A stretch of DNA of 64,000 nucleotides from Clostridiaceae bacterium. Lineage in GTDB: Bacteria; Bacillota; Clostridia; Lachnospirales; Lachnospiraceae. Below, one piece after another: positions 35,582-44,638 of the stretch. Under the pieces are notes generated by a model, which saw only the letters and a list, made by a program, of their open reading frames with translations, made no database searches and had not been told where the DNA came from. The stretch lies in assembly GCA_910574345.1 (NCBI GenBank), contig CAJSZV010000024.1:1-64000 (forward strand). Direction: 5' to 3'. How positions within the stretch are numbered: position 1 is the stretch's first letter; every line of letters begins with the position of its first letter. The position numbers and the translations under genes are program-made.

Positions 35582-36007
35582 TTATTTCCCATATTTCTCT
35601 TCACAGTACATGCACCGGTAAGTCTCCGTGGCCTCATCTGACAGGAAGAATACGTGGGGGAGTTCCTGCTCAATGGAGGTGATGCACCGGGGATTCTTGC
35701 AGTGGATTACGTTGGTGATCTTCTTGGGAAGCTTTAACGTCTTTTTCTCTACAATCTTATCATCTTTAATGATATTGACTGTGATGTTATGGTCAATATA
35801 TCCCAGGACTTTTAAGTCCAGATTATCCAGGGCGCCCTCGATTTTGATAATATCTTTCCGGCCCATTTTGCTGCTTTTGGCATTTTTGATGATGGCTACC
35901 TGGCATTCCAGCTTGTCCAGGCCTAAGTGATAGTAGATGTCCAGACTTTTGCCTGCCTGGATATGATCCAGAACGATGCCTTCTTTTAATCCGCTGATAT
36001 TTAACAT
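35582..36007 (-). CDS. pyrI: aspartate carbamoyltransferase regulatory chain
   Basis: A 141-residue regulatory subunit that binds CTP/ATP. The four zinc cysteines are Cys103, Cys108, Cys132 and Cys135 (HCKNPRC, RCMYC). The nucleotide-binding N-terminal domain is slightly shorter than in E. coli (153 residues). It overlaps pyrB by seven bases and is co-transcribed. Confidence 0.95.
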   Translation of the reverse strand: MLNISGLKEGIVLDHIQAGKSLDIYYHLGLDKLECQVAIIKNAKSSKMGRKDIIKIEGALDNLDLKVLGYIDHNITVNIIKDDKIVEKKTLKLPKKITNVIHCKNPRCITSIEQELPHVFFLSDEATETYRCMYCEEKYGK

Positions 36008-36924
36008 GGTTTTTCCACCTCCAGTAATGTCATAATCAGAGCCATGCGCACATACACTCCATATTGGACCTGACGGAAGTAGGCGGCTCTTGGGTCACTG
36101 TCCACTTCAACGGATATCTCATTGACTCTGGGAAGAGGATGGAGGACAAACATATGCTCTTTGGCCAGCTTCATCTTGGCTTTGTCTAAGATGTAGCAGT
36201 CTTTTAAGCGGATGTAGTCTTCTTCATTGAAGAAGCGTTCTCTCTGAACGCGGGTCATGTAGAGGATGTCAAGGTCAGGCATGGCGTCGTCCAGATTGCC
36301 CACCTCGGCGAATTCCACATTGCCTGCTTTGAGTACGTCTTCCCTGATGTATTCGGGAACCCGCAGTTCCGGCGGGGAGATAAGTACGAATTTTACGCCT
36401 GGGTAGCGGACCAAGGCGTTAATCAGAGAGTGAACCGTACGGCCGAATTTCAGATCGCCGCAGAGGCCTACAGTCATATTGTCCAGGCGTCCTAAGAGGG
36501 AACGGATAGTCATCAAGTCTGTAAGGGTCTGGGTGGGATGCTGATGGCCTCCGTCGCCGGCGTTGATTACAGGTATGGAAGAGTGAAGAGAGGCGACTAA
36601 AGGGGCACCTTCTTTGGGGTGGCGCATGGCGCAGATATCCGCATAGCAGGAAATCATGCGTATGGTATCGGACACGCTTTCGCCTTTTGCCGCGGAACTG
36701 GAGGCGGCAGAAGAAAAGCCAAGAACACTACCCCCTAAGTTCAGCATAGCGGCTTCGAAACTTAAGCGGGTACGGGTACTTGGCTCATAGAATAAGGTGG
36801 CGATCTTCTTACCGTCGCAAACATGGGCATATCCGGGAAGGTCATGTTCAATATCAGCGGCTAGATCAAGCAGTTTCTCAATCTCTTCCACGGAAAAGTC
36901 CAGGGGATTTAACAGATGTCTCAT
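36001..36924 (-). CDS. pyrB: aspartate carbamoyltransferase catalytic chain
   Basis: A 307-residue enzyme of pyrimidine synthesis, joining carbamoyl phosphate and aspartate. [13 protein letters not shown] (about 45-57) binds carbamoyl phosphate; HPTQTLTDL and HPLPRVNEI are the other active-site stretches. Forms the heteromeric enzyme with PyrI. Confidence 0.97.
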   Translation of the reverse strand: MRHLLNPLDFSVEEIEKLLDLAADIEHDLPGYAHVCDGKKIATLFYEPSTRTRLSFEAAMLNLGGSVLGFSSAASSSAAKGESVSDTIRMISCYADICAMRHPKEGAPLVASLHSSIPVINAGDGGHQHPTQTLTDLMTIRSLLGRLDNMTVGLCGDLKFGRTVHSLINALVRYPGVKFVLISPPELRVPEYIREDVLKAGNVEFAEVGNLDDAMPDLDILYMTRVQRERFFNEEDYIRLKDCYILDKAKMKLAKEHMFVLHPLPRVNEISVEVDSDPRAAYFRQVQYGVYVRMALIMTLLEVEKPC

Positions 36925-36955
36925 GGGGGTCTCCTTTTCTTTTTGAATTTCTTTG

Positions 36956-36984
36956 ATTATATCGGATTTTTGTACAGATTTCTA
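36956..36984 (-). promoter_or_regulatory. pyrBI promoter
   Basis: On the minus strand TAGAAA (36984-36979) and TATAAT (36961-36956) are 17 bp apart. The leader to the pyrB ATG is only about 25 nt, so no PyrR or attenuator hairpin fits in it. Confidence 0.5.
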
Positions 36985-37110
36985 CTGTTTTTTCTTTAAT
37001 TTATGATATACTTTCATGTAAGAAAACCTTAAAGAACATTAAGAATAAATTATGGGACAAACCGCATAGGGCGTTGTAAGATAATAAGGACTATTGGCAG
37101 ATATGGCAGC

Positions 37111-37902
37111 GTGTCAAAGGACGGGAGGCAGCAGGGGTTGGATGAAGTGAAAGTACCGGATACAAGGGAGTCAGTGGCTTTACGGGAGCGGATTCCTATT
37201 ATTGAAGTGAAAAATCTATATAAAATATACCGGGTGGGCGAGACCAAGGTCTATGCCCTGGGGGGTGTGGACTTTACCATGTACAAGGGTGAATTCTGTG
37301 CCATCGTAGGTCCTTCGGGTTCCGGCAAGTCCACCCTTCTCAATATGCTGGCGGGACTTGAAAAGCCTTCCAAGGGAGAGATCATCATTGATAAAGTACA
37401 TATTGAGAAGATGAAGGAGAATGAACTGGTGGCTTTCAGAAGGGCCAGGGTGGGATTTATCTTCCAGTCCTATAATCTGTTAAAGACCTTGAATGCCGTG
37501 GAAAATGTGGCTCTTCCTCTCTCTTTCAGAGGAATGCCGAGACGAAAACGCAATGAGATCGCCAAAAAATATTTAAAATTAGTGGGTCTGGAAAAGCAGA
37601 TGAACCACATGGCCAACGCCATGTCCGGAGGCCAGCAGCAGCGCGTGGGAATCGCCAGGGCTTTGGCTGTAAAGCCCAGGATTATCTTTGCCGACGAGCC
37701 CACAGGCAACTTAGATTCCAAGACCACTATGGAGATATTAAAGCTGATGAAAAGGATTGTCAGGGAACAGAATCAGACCCTTGTCATGGTTACCCATGAC
37801 AATCATCTGGCATCCTTTGCGGACAGGCAGTTTCACATTGTTGATGGAAAGATATTTAAGATTGAAGAATGCCATCATGAAGAGGAAGAGGAGATCAAGT
37901 GA
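37111..37902 (+). CDS. ABC transporter ATP-binding protein (LolD/MacB type)
   Basis: A 263-residue ATPase. Walker A is [12 protein letters not shown] (about 74-85), the signature LSGGQ-type motif is [15 protein letters not shown] (about 171-185), and Walker B is [14 protein letters not shown]. It starts with GTG at 37111; the first about 28 residues are extra to the family and the true start could be later. Type VII (MacB/LolD) ATPases power mechanotransmission export rather than uptake. Followed by an adaptor-like protein and a permease with overlapping genes. Confidence 0.9.
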   Translation: MSKDGRQQGLDEVKVPDTRESVALRERIPIIEVKNLYKIYRVGETKVYALGGVDFTMYKGEFCAIVGPSGSGKSTLLNMLAGLEKPSKGEIIIDKVHIEKMKENELVAFRRARVGFIFQSYNLLKTLNAVENVALPLSFRGMPRRKRNEIAKKYLKLVGLEKQMNHMANAMSGGQQQRVGIARALAVKPRIIFADEPTGNLDSKTTMEILKLMKRIVREQNQTLVMVTHDNHLASFADRQFHIVDGKIFKIEECHHEEEEEIK

Positions 37903-39716
37903 TGAAAAAGAGTGTTGCAGCAAGAGGAATGGCCTTTTTGATGGCTTTTATGATGGTCTTTGCCCTGGTGCCGCCTGTAACCGGAAGGGCGGAGATGGTG
38001 AATACCAGTGAGAACAGCTGTATTATTTCAAAAAATGTGCCCAAGGGAAAGTCGGGAAGGCGGATGAATCTGACCTTTGTCGTAAGGAATTTTGATGAAG
38101 GAAGAACATGGAAAGACGTGGAGGTTGGAATTGTAAACAACGGTACTTATATTGCAGGCCCTAACCCCGGAGACGCCGAGTATGTGTTTCCTTTTGAGGT
38201 GACCACAGCGACCTTTCAGACCAAACATCTGGGCAGTATCGGTTCGGGCCATGACAAAAATGTCTCTCTTCCTGTGAGAGTACGGGCTGATCTGCCGGAA
38301 GGCTACTATACTGTGGAGATAGAGGTTCTCAGCGAGGGAAGCCATGTGGCCAATGAATTTATCAACATCTGGATCAGCAAACCCACAGGAGCAGAGGGCG
38401 AGGAAGAAGAGGATGAGAAGGAAGTATCCTTTGTTCTGGGAGAGAATCAGGCCACGCCTTACGGCGTGTATCCCAACGTAGTGGAGTTTGCCATCAACAT
38501 GCGCAACAAAGGCCTGACGGAAGCCAGGGATGTGAATGTAGCCATGGTTCTGGATAAAGACAGCAATGTATTTCCCTTTGACATCAATGACGGCAATTAT
38601 GACAGGAATTTTGAGAAGATAGATTCCGGTGAGACAGTCCAGATGCCATACAGCATGGCCATCCGCTCCGATGCCTACAGCGGGTATTATCCCATCAAGT
38701 TCAACATCAATTACCGGGAGACGGCCACAGGGACTATTAAGACAGAGGAAGACACTTTCTGGGTACGGATTAAGAACAAAGAGAAGGACGACACCAGCGG
38801 GGAATTCAATGAGAATGACAGAACCAAAGCCAGAATCGTAGTGGACAGTTTTCAGACCATTCCAGAGACCATTATTGCGGGAGAGCCTTTCCGCCTGGTT
38901 CTCCGAATGAAGAACGCCTCTTCCAGTATTGCGGCCAGCAATATTCTCTTTTCCCTGGAGTCGGAGAAGGTGGACAACAGCGCCGTATTTACCACAGAGT
39001 CCGGGTCTTCTTCCGTGGTGGTCAATTCCCTGGCGGCGGGGGAGGTGACGGAGCTGACCGTAGATATGCTGTCAAGAGCAGGCATTGACCAGCGGTCCTA
39101 TGCCCTGACCATTAAGGAGACTTATGACAGCCCGGAATTTAAGAACGCGTCAGAATCCGTGACCATTGACATTCCCATTAAGCAGATTGCCCGGCTGAAT
39201 ACGGGGACGGTGGAGGTAATGCCGGACAACTTAACCGTAGGCTCCGAGAGCAATATCATGTTCCCCATCAACAATACGGGAAAGGTGATTCTCTACAATG
39301 TGATGGTTGCCTTTGAAGCGGATTCCATTCAGCCCACAGATACCTACGTAGGCAATATAAAGCCAGGAGAGACGGGGAATGTGGACGTGATGATCTCCGC
39401 CACAGCTCCCACGCAGGATGAAGGCAAGGTAAAGATGCTGATTACCTATGAGGACGAGAACGGTGAAGTGCAGCCGGCGGTGGAGAAAGAATTTAACCTG
39501 ATGGTTATGGAAGATATGCAAGAGGATTTCGGCATGGATATTGATGTAGGTGATTTTACGGATGTGCCTATGGAGGACGGCTCTTTCTTTGGAAAATATA
39601 AGATACAGATAGGCGCGGCGGTTCTTCTGGCGGCAGCGGCGGTCTTTCTGGTAATCCGCCTGAAAAAGAAGAGAAAAGCACAGCAGGAAGAGGATGATGT
39701 AGATGAGATTTCTTGA
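37902..39716 (+). CDS. exported, membrane-anchored adaptor-like protein of the MacB-type system
   Basis: A 604-residue protein starting at ATG 37902 in a TGATG overlap with the ATPase gene. A signal peptide (about 1-30, AFLMAFMMVFALVPPVTG) is followed by several beta-sandwich repeats of the CARDB/COG1361 kind (for example MNLTFVVRNFDEG, VEFAINMRNKGLTEARDVNV, FRLVLRMKNASSSIAASNI, IMFPINNTGKVILYNVMV). A C-terminal helix (about 566-584) and a basic/acidic tail anchor it. It occupies the place of MacA in MacB systems but is built of Ig-like repeats; whether it hands substrate or senses the surface is unknown. Confidence 0.75.
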   Translation: MKKSVAARGMAFLMAFMMVFALVPPVTGRAEMVNTSENSCIISKNVPKGKSGRRMNLTFVVRNFDEGRTWKDVEVGIVNNGTYIAGPNPGDAEYVFPFEVTTATFQTKHLGSIGSGHDKNVSLPVRVRADLPEGYYTVEIEVLSEGSHVANEFINIWISKPTGAEGEEEEDEKEVSFVLGENQATPYGVYPNVVEFAINMRNKGLTEARDVNVAMVLDKDSNVFPFDINDGNYDRNFEKIDSGETVQMPYSMAIRSDAYSGYYPIKFNINYRETATGTIKTEEDTFWVRIKNKEKDDTSGEFNENDRTKARIVVDSFQTIPETIIAGEPFRLVLRMKNASSSIAASNILFSLESEKVDNSAVFTTESGSSSVVVNSLAAGEVTELTVDMLSRAGIDQRSYALTIKETYDSPEFKNASESVTIDIPIKQIARLNTGTVEVMPDNLTVGSESNIMFPINNTGKVILYNVMVAFEADSIQPTDTYVGNIKPGETGNVDVMISATAPTQDEGKVKMLITYEDENGEVQPAVEKEFNLMVMEDMQEDFGMDIDVGDFTDVPMEDGSFFGKYKIQIGAAVLLAAAAVFLVIRLKKKRKAQQEEDDVDEIS

Positions 39717-41046
39717 TCTGCTTACAATGAGCGTCAATAACTTAAGGCGGAGAAAGCTGCGTACAGCCCTTACGGTGCTGGGAGTCATCATCGGTGTGGC
39801 TTCCGTGGTGATTATGGTGTCTTTAGGCATAGGGCTCAATGCGCTGATGCTGGAGCAGTATGCCTCCTACGGGGATATGACCACGGTTACGGTTTACTCC
39901 AACAGTTATTATGGAGGGTCGGACTCCGAGAATCCGGAGGCGGAGTTTCTGACAGACGAGGTGATAAAGCAGTTTGAACGGCTGGATCATGTGGAAAGTG
40001 TCTCCCCTATGCTCAGTACTTATGTGATTATGAAACAGGGAGCCTATGAGACCAATGTATCCATCACAGGAGTCAGCCGGGAGTATCTGGAGAAAATTCC
40101 TTTGGCGGAAGGTCAGGTGCCGGAGGGGGACGAGATGAAGCTGATTTACGGCAATATGATCATCCAGAGGTTCCGCAACAGCAAAACCGGCGCAGGATAC
40201 TGGGACACAGGGGAATTGGCGGACATTGATTATATGAATAAGCCTATGTTTGTTATTTTCGATGTCAATGCCTACTATCAGTCCCAGGGCGGCGGGGAGA
40301 ATCAGACGAAACCGCCAAAAAAGTATATGATCAATGCCGCCGGCGTGGTGGAAGGCGGAATTACGGATTATAACAATTACTGCTATTCCGTATACACAGA
40401 TGTGGAGTCCTTAAAGACCATGTTAAAGCAGATCTTTAAGAAGAACCCAATTCCCGACCAGCCCACCAACAAAAAGGGAAAGCCTTATCCCTACTTTATC
40501 TACGAACAGGCCATTGTGTTTGTGGATGATATGGCCAATGTAACAGATGTACAGCAGACCCTGATTGACATGGGATATCAGGCGGACAGCCAGATGCAGT
40601 GGATCGAGCAGTCCCAGCAGACTTATGATATGATCCAGCTGGTGCTGGGAGGAATCGGAGCCATCTCCCTTTTCGTGGCTGCCATCGGAATCGCCAATAC
40701 TATGATGATGTCCATCTATGAGCGGACCAAGGAGATCGGTGTAATCAAGGTTCTTGGCTGTGATATGGGCAATATTCGGAACATGTTTCTCATAGAATCC
40801 GGTTTTATCGGTTTTATGGGAGGCGTTATCGGCCTGATTATCAGTTTTACCGTGTCCTATATCATGAACAACTATCTGGGAATCGGACAGATTATGATGG
40901 GAGTCGAGGGGGATATCTCCAGAATCCCCCTGTGGCTGGCAGCGTCCGCCATAGGGTTTGCCATTCTGGTAGGCATGGTGGCTGGCTTCTTCCCGTCTCT
41001 GCGGGCCATGAAGCTGAGCCCCCTGGCGGCTATCCGGAATGAGTAG
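39703..41046 (+). CDS. MacB-type ABC permease (FtsX domain)
   Basis: A 447-residue permease: N-terminal helix LRTALTVLGVIIGVASVVIM (about 18-37), a large extracytoplasmic MacB_PCD domain (about 40-310), and three C-terminal helices of the FtsX domain (about 315-440; GAISLFVAAIGIANTMMMS and LSPLAAIRNE end). It overlaps the adaptor gene by 14 bases, so the three genes are a unit. It is probably an exporter or mechanotransmitter for peptides, lipids or antimicrobial compounds. Confidence 0.9.
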   Translation: MRFLDLLTMSVNNLRRRKLRTALTVLGVIIGVASVVIMVSLGIGLNALMLEQYASYGDMTTVTVYSNSYYGGSDSENPEAEFLTDEVIKQFERLDHVESVSPMLSTYVIMKQGAYETNVSITGVSREYLEKIPLAEGQVPEGDEMKLIYGNMIIQRFRNSKTGAGYWDTGELADIDYMNKPMFVIFDVNAYYQSQGGGENQTKPPKKYMINAAGVVEGGITDYNNYCYSVYTDVESLKTMLKQIFKKNPIPDQPTNKKGKPYPYFIYEQAIVFVDDMANVTDVQQTLIDMGYQADSQMQWIEQSQQTYDMIQLVLGGIGAISLFVAAIGIANTMMMSIYERTKEIGVIKVLGCDMGNIRNMFLIESGFIGFMGGVIGLIISFTVSYIMNNYLGIGQIMMGVEGDISRIPLWLAASAIGFAILVGMVAGFFPSLRAMKLSPLAAIRNE

Positions 41047-41083
41047 GGGGTGTTGCTGTTCGGGGACGGGGCGATAGGGGTCC

Positions 41084-41224
41084 GCCAGGAGGGGTTCCCA
41101 TATTCCCATTCGGGACCGCTTTCGCTTAAGTTGCCCCCGCAGCGGTACTAAGCGCCCAAAAGACGTGCGCTAAGGACCGGCGGGGCAAATATCCCTCATC
41201 GGGAACATGGGAACCCCTCCTGGC
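41084..41224 (+). repeat. folded element, copy 1 (plus orientation)
   Basis: A 141-nt unit closed by a perfect 18-bp stem (41084-41101 with 41207-41224). Inside, TTGCCCC (41131-41137) pairs with GGGGCAA (41182-41188), and an apical hairpin at 41151-41171 has loop AAAAGAC. ACCGCT (about 41115-41120) can also pair with AGCGGT (about 41141-41146), a possible pseudoknot. Together with copy 2 it shows compensatory changes, so the pairing is under selection or was copied as a structure. No reading frame in the area is convincing. Confidence 0.6.
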
Positions 41225-41240
41225 TGCGCTGTCGGCAGGC

Positions 41241-41320
41241 CGAACAGAAACAGGAGGCCCCCGCCAATAAAGCGGCGGTTCGGACAGAAACAGGCGAGCC
41301 CCATGAATAAAGCAGCGGGT
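41241..41320 (+). repeat. two tandem 40-bp repeats between the folded elements
   Basis: Units 41241-41280 and 41281-41320 agree at about 31 of 40 positions, both starting CG(A/G)ACAGAAACAGG and containing AATAAAGC. A partial third copy (GTTCGAACAGCCG) follows. Confidence 0.5.
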
Positions 41321-41373
41321 TAGACCGGTTCGAACAGCCGCATATGTTATTTTTTATGGCAGGCAGTACACCA

Positions 41374-41510
41374 GCCCGGACAGCCGGGTATTCTCGATGA
41401 GGGGTATTTGACCCGCCGGTCCTTAGTTCGCGTCTTTTGCGAACTTAGTACCGCTGCAGGGTCAACCTAAGCGGAAGCGGCCCCGAATGGGAATACCCGG
41501 CTGTTCGGGC
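41374..41510 (-). repeat. folded element, copy 2 (minus orientation)
   Basis: A 137-nt inverted relative of copy 1. It is closed by a 20-bp stem with one G-U (41374-41393 with 41491-41510) whose sequence is unrelated to that of copy 1. Inner helix TTGACCC/GGGTCAA (41408-41414, 41459-41465) and apical hairpin AGTTCGC/GCGAACT (41425-41445) replace the corresponding pairs of copy 1 base for base; the 7-nt loop and joining segments are conserved. Confidence 0.6.
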
Positions 41511-41555
41511 GGAACTTCCGCCCCTCCCCCCCAAAAAAATAACATATAAAACCCC

Positions 41556-41584
41556 TTGCATTCTGCGGGGGAATGGGATATGAT
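41556..41584 (+). promoter_or_regulatory. promoter of the purine operon
   Basis: TTGCAT (41556-41561) and TATGAT (41579-41584), 17-bp spacer, just upstream of the ZTP riboswitch. Confidence 0.7.
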
Positions 41585-41589
41585 TAACA

Positions 41590-41695
41590 CATAACGTGCG
41601 ACTGGCGGAAAAGTGGGTAACCACAGGGGAGCACGTATGACAAAAGCCGACCGCCTGGGCGCCTTCATAGGGGATGTCCAGGCGGTCGGCTTTTT
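41590..41695 (+). promoter_or_regulatory. ZTP (pfl) riboswitch with terminator platform
   Basis: The conserved core is present: CGTGCGACTGGCGG, a GTGGGTAACCAC hairpin, AGGGGAGCACG closing the first helix (41595-41599 with 41631-41635), and after a short linker CCGCCTGGGC, the second conserved part that pseudoknots. The same CCGCCTGG is the 5' arm of a 13-bp terminator (41646-41658 with 41678-41690) followed by TTTTT. Binding of ZTP/ZMP would keep the pseudoknot and stop the terminator from forming, turning on the two downstream purine genes when 10-formyltetrahydrofolate is short. Confidence 0.92.
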
Positions 41696-41799
41696 ACAGG
41701 GCTGCACAGGCGGAGACTCTTGGTTGAGAGGCGGCCGGCAAGGGGCGTGCAGCCATGGCCCAAGGCGGTTTTCAAAATAAGCAAGCAGGAGGAAGCATC

Positions 41800-42531
41800 A
41801 TGAACATCATTGATTTGGCGGAGGAATTAAAGAGCAATTCTTATCCGGGCAGAGGAATTGTTATTGGGAAGACACCGGATGGGACAAAGGCGGTTACCGC
41901 GTACTTTATTATGGGAAGAAGCGCGAACAGCAGAAACCGGGTGTTTGTGGAGGACGGGGAGGGGATCAGAACCCAGGCCCACGACCCGTCAAAAATGGAA
42001 GATCCAAGTCTTATTATCTATGCGCCGGTGCGGGTTTTGGGCAACAAGACCATTGTGACCAACGGAGACCAGACAGACACCATCTATGAGGGAATGGACA
42101 AGCAGATGACCTTTGAGCAGTCTCTGCGCTGCCGTGAGTTTGAGCCCGACGGGCCCAATTATACTCCAAGGATTTCCGGAATTATGCATATAGAAAAGGG
42201 TTCCTACAATTATGCCATGTCTATCTTAAAGAGCAGCAACGGCAGTCCGGAGGGATGCAACCGGTTTACCTTTGCCTATCACAATCCGGCGGCAGGAGAG
42301 GGACATTTTATTCACACCTATATGCACGACGGCAATCCGCTGCCCAGTTTTGAGGGAGAGCCGAAACCGGTGGGAATTCCCGATTCCATAGAAGAGTTTA
42401 CAAAACTTCTGTGGGACAACTTAAATGAGGAGAACAAGGTTTCCCTGTTTGTCCGCTACATTGATATTCACACAGGAACTTATGAGACAAAGATCGTCAA
42501 TAAAAATCAGGAGGAATCAATAGACCAATGA
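41800..42531 (+). CDS. IMP cyclohydrolase, PurO-like family
   Basis: A 243-residue protein of the IMP cyclohydrolase family related to archaeal PurO (PF07826), not the N-terminal domain of bifunctional PurH. It closes the FAICAR ring to IMP, the last step of purine synthesis. Conserved stretches are YPGRGIVIGKTPDG, YFIMGRSANSRNRVF and YNYAMSILKSSNGSPEGCNR (in parts). The start ATG 41800 follows AGGAGGAAGC; the frame begins at 41755 but that start lies before the ribosome site. It overlaps the transformylase by four bases under the ZTP riboswitch. Confidence 0.88.
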   Translation: MNIIDLAEELKSNSYPGRGIVIGKTPDGTKAVTAYFIMGRSANSRNRVFVEDGEGIRTQAHDPSKMEDPSLIIYAPVRVLGNKTIVTNGDQTDTIYEGMDKQMTFEQSLRCREFEPDGPNYTPRISGIMHIEKGSYNYAMSILKSSNGSPEGCNRFTFAYHNPAAGEGHFIHTYMHDGNPLPSFEGEPKPVGIPDSIEEFTKLLWDNLNEENKVSLFVRYIDIHTGTYETKIVNKNQEESIDQ

Positions 42532-43706
42532 GAGAACTGGAACTGAAATACGGATGCAACCCCAATCAGAAACCGTCCCGCATCTTTATGAACGGGGACA
42601 GAGAACTGCCCATTACCGTGCTCAGCGGAAAGCCGGGATATATTAATTTTCTGGATGCCTTCAACGGATGGCAGCTGGTAAGAGAGCTTAAAAAGGCCAC
42701 AGGACTTCCGGCAGCCACCTCCTTTAAACACGTATCCCCGGCAGGGGCGGCGGTGGGGCTTCCCCTTGATGAAACTCTGGCCAAGATCTACTGGGTGGAT
42801 GATATGGGGGATTTGTCTCCTCTGGCATGCGCTTATGCCAGAGCCAGAGGGGCGGACAGAATGTCTTCTTTCGGCGATTTTATCGCTCTGTCTGATGTGT
42901 GTGATGTGGACACCGCAAGGATTGTTAAAAGAGAAGTGTCCGACGGTATTATTGCGCCGGGATTTGAGCCCCAGGCCCTTGAGATATTAAAGGAGAAGAA
43001 AAAAGGCAATTACTGCGTTATCCGGATTGATGAAAATTATGTTCCCGAAGCCTTGGAGCACAAAGAGGTCTTCGGCATTGTCTTTGAGCAGGGAAGAAAT
43101 GAGTTGGATATCAATGAGGAGCTTCTTGCCAATGTGGTGACAAAAAAGAAAGAGATTCCCCAGGCGGCAAAGAGAGACCTAATGATCTCCCTCATTACCC
43201 TTAAGTACACCCAGTCCAACTCCGTGTGCTATGTAAAGGACGGCCAGGCTATCGGCATCGGCGCAGGCCAGCAGTCCAGGGTTCACTGTACCAGACTGGC
43301 AGGCAATAAGGCGGATAACTGGTTTCTGCGCCAGGCGCCTCAGGTGTTATCCCTCCAGTTTGTGGACGGAATCAAGAGAGCGGACAGAGACAATGCCATT
43401 GACGTGTACATCGGTGAGGAGTACATGGATGTGCTGGCAGACGGCGTGTGGGAGAGGACCTTTAAGGTGAAGCCGCCTGTGTTTACCAGAGAAGAGAAGC
43501 GGGCATGGCTTGACCGGATGAAGGGCGTGGCCTTAGGTTCCGACGCCTTCTTCCCCTTTGGCGATAATATTGAGAGAGCTTATAAGAGCGGCGTGGAATA
43601 TATCGCGGAGCCGGGAGGTTCCGTGAGGGACGATCAGGTAATCGAGACCTGTGATAAGTACGGTATGGCCATGGCATTTACCGGGATTCGTCTCTTCCAT
43701 CACTAG
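42528..43706 (+). CDS. AICAR formyltransferase (stand-alone, split PurH)
   Basis: A 392-residue enzyme corresponding to the C-terminal transformylase domain of PurH alone; it makes FAICAR from AICAR (ZMP) and 10-formyl-THF. The catalytic pair Lys67-His68 lies in TSFKHVSPAGAAVG. QSNSVCYVKDGQAIGIGAGQQSR (in parts, about 234-256) and the C-terminal GGSVRDDQVIE match the family. The cyclohydrolase is supplied by the upstream gene; control by a ZTP riboswitch fits because its substrate ZMP is the ligand precursor. Confidence 0.93.
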   Translation: MRELELKYGCNPNQKPSRIFMNGDRELPITVLSGKPGYINFLDAFNGWQLVRELKKATGLPAATSFKHVSPAGAAVGLPLDETLAKIYWVDDMGDLSPLACAYARARGADRMSSFGDFIALSDVCDVDTARIVKREVSDGIIAPGFEPQALEILKEKKKGNYCVIRIDENYVPEALEHKEVFGIVFEQGRNELDINEELLANVVTKKKEIPQAAKRDLMISLITLKYTQSNSVCYVKDGQAIGIGAGQQSRVHCTRLAGNKADNWFLRQAPQVLSLQFVDGIKRADRDNAIDVYIGEEYMDVLADGVWERTFKVKPPVFTREEKRAWLDRMKGVALGSDAFFPFGDNIERAYKSGVEYIAEPGGSVRDDQVIETCDKYGMAMAFTGIRLFHH

Positions 43707-43758
43707 TACTGCCTTGGGGAAATAACGGCGAACTTTAGCCCCCTCATAAAGCATAAGC

Positions 43759-43793
43759 AGGAAAGCACAGGCTAAGGCAGCCTGTGCTTTCCT
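43759..43793. terminator. 15-bp convergent terminator
   Basis: AGGAAAGCACAGGCT (43759-43773) and AGCCTGTGCTTTCCT (43779-43793) pair perfectly over a 5-base loop. It lies where the purine operon meets the end of the minus-strand rpiR-type gene, whose stop codon is inside it. Confidence 0.75.
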
Positions 43794-44629
43794 ATAATAT
43801 CGATGACATTGTCCATATAAGACACAGATTGTTCTTCCATCCGGCTGCTGATATAGGCACAGATGCTGTCAAACACCAAAAGTCCCGTAAGTCTGGAGGT
43901 GACGGCTTCCTTGTGTGTCTCCGACTCTTTCGTGGCGGTGATAAGGGAGTGGTCGCAGAGGCGGCTTAAGGGGCTGCTGGCATAGCTGGTCATGCAGATG
44001 GTAACGGCTTTATGGGCTTTGGCGATCTCCATGGCACTGACAGTCTCAATGGTTCTTCCGCTGTGGGAGATGCCGATTGCCACGCTGGTCTCGTCCAGCA
44101 TGGAGGCGGACACGGAGCTGATATGAGGATCCGTAACCGCATAGATGGGGATGCCCAGGCGCATAAGACGGTAATAGATGTCCTCAGCCACCACAGCGGA
44201 GCTGCCTACCCCATAGATCTCGATTCTGCCTTTGGCATGGGTAAGAGCGTGAATGACTGCCGACAGTTCCTCCTCTCTTATGGCTTCATAGGTGGACAAA
44301 AAGGCGGCCCAGGCGTTGTCCGCCATTTTTTTGAAGGCGGCTTTGGGGGAATCCGTAGGGGACACGGTGTCGAACATGTAGTTGTTCTCCGGCGCCTGCT
44401 GTGCGGCCAGACGAATCTTTAACTGGGAGAAGCCTGTAAAACCCAGCTTTGAAGCAAACTTGATGATGCTTCCTTCAGACACCTGTATCCGGGCGGCAAA
44501 AGCTTTCGTAGTCATATAGATCACTTCATTCTGGCTCTCCAGAATATAATCCGCAATTTTTTTCTCCACTCCTGTCATGGAGGAGTAATTTCGCTTAATA
44601 AGTCCTGTGACTTGTTCTGTATGTTCCAT
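43772..44629 (-). CDS. RpiR-family regulator of the sialic-acid-type locus
   Basis: A 285-residue protein with N-terminal HTH_6 (TTKAFAARIQVSEGSIIKFA, about 39-58) and a C-terminal SIS domain (IYGVGSSAVVAEDIYYRL, AIGISHSGRTIETVSAM, about 129-200). It is transcribed with the MFS gene away from the ABC importer, so both arms are probably under its control. NanR-type RpiR regulators in Firmicutes sense ManNAc-6-P or GlcNAc-6-P; that ligand is inferred. Confidence 0.82.
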   Translation of the reverse strand: MEHTEQVTGLIKRNYSSMTGVEKKIADYILESQNEVIYMTTKAFAARIQVSEGSIIKFASKLGFTGFSQLKIRLAAQQAPENNYMFDTVSPTDSPKAAFKKMADNAWAAFLSTYEAIREEELSAVIHALTHAKGRIEIYGVGSSAVVAEDIYYRLMRLGIPIYAVTDPHISSVSASMLDETSVAIGISHSGRTIETVSAMEIAKAHKAVTICMTSYASSPLSRLCDHSLITATKESETHKEAVTSRLTGLLVFDSICAYISSRMEEQSVSYMDNVIDIIGKHRLP

Positions 44630-44638
44630 ATAAATCTC

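Noticed and set aside
41462-41707. 81-residue minus-strand frame over the folded element and riboswitch
   Set aside because: Runs through two structured RNAs; no ribosome site.
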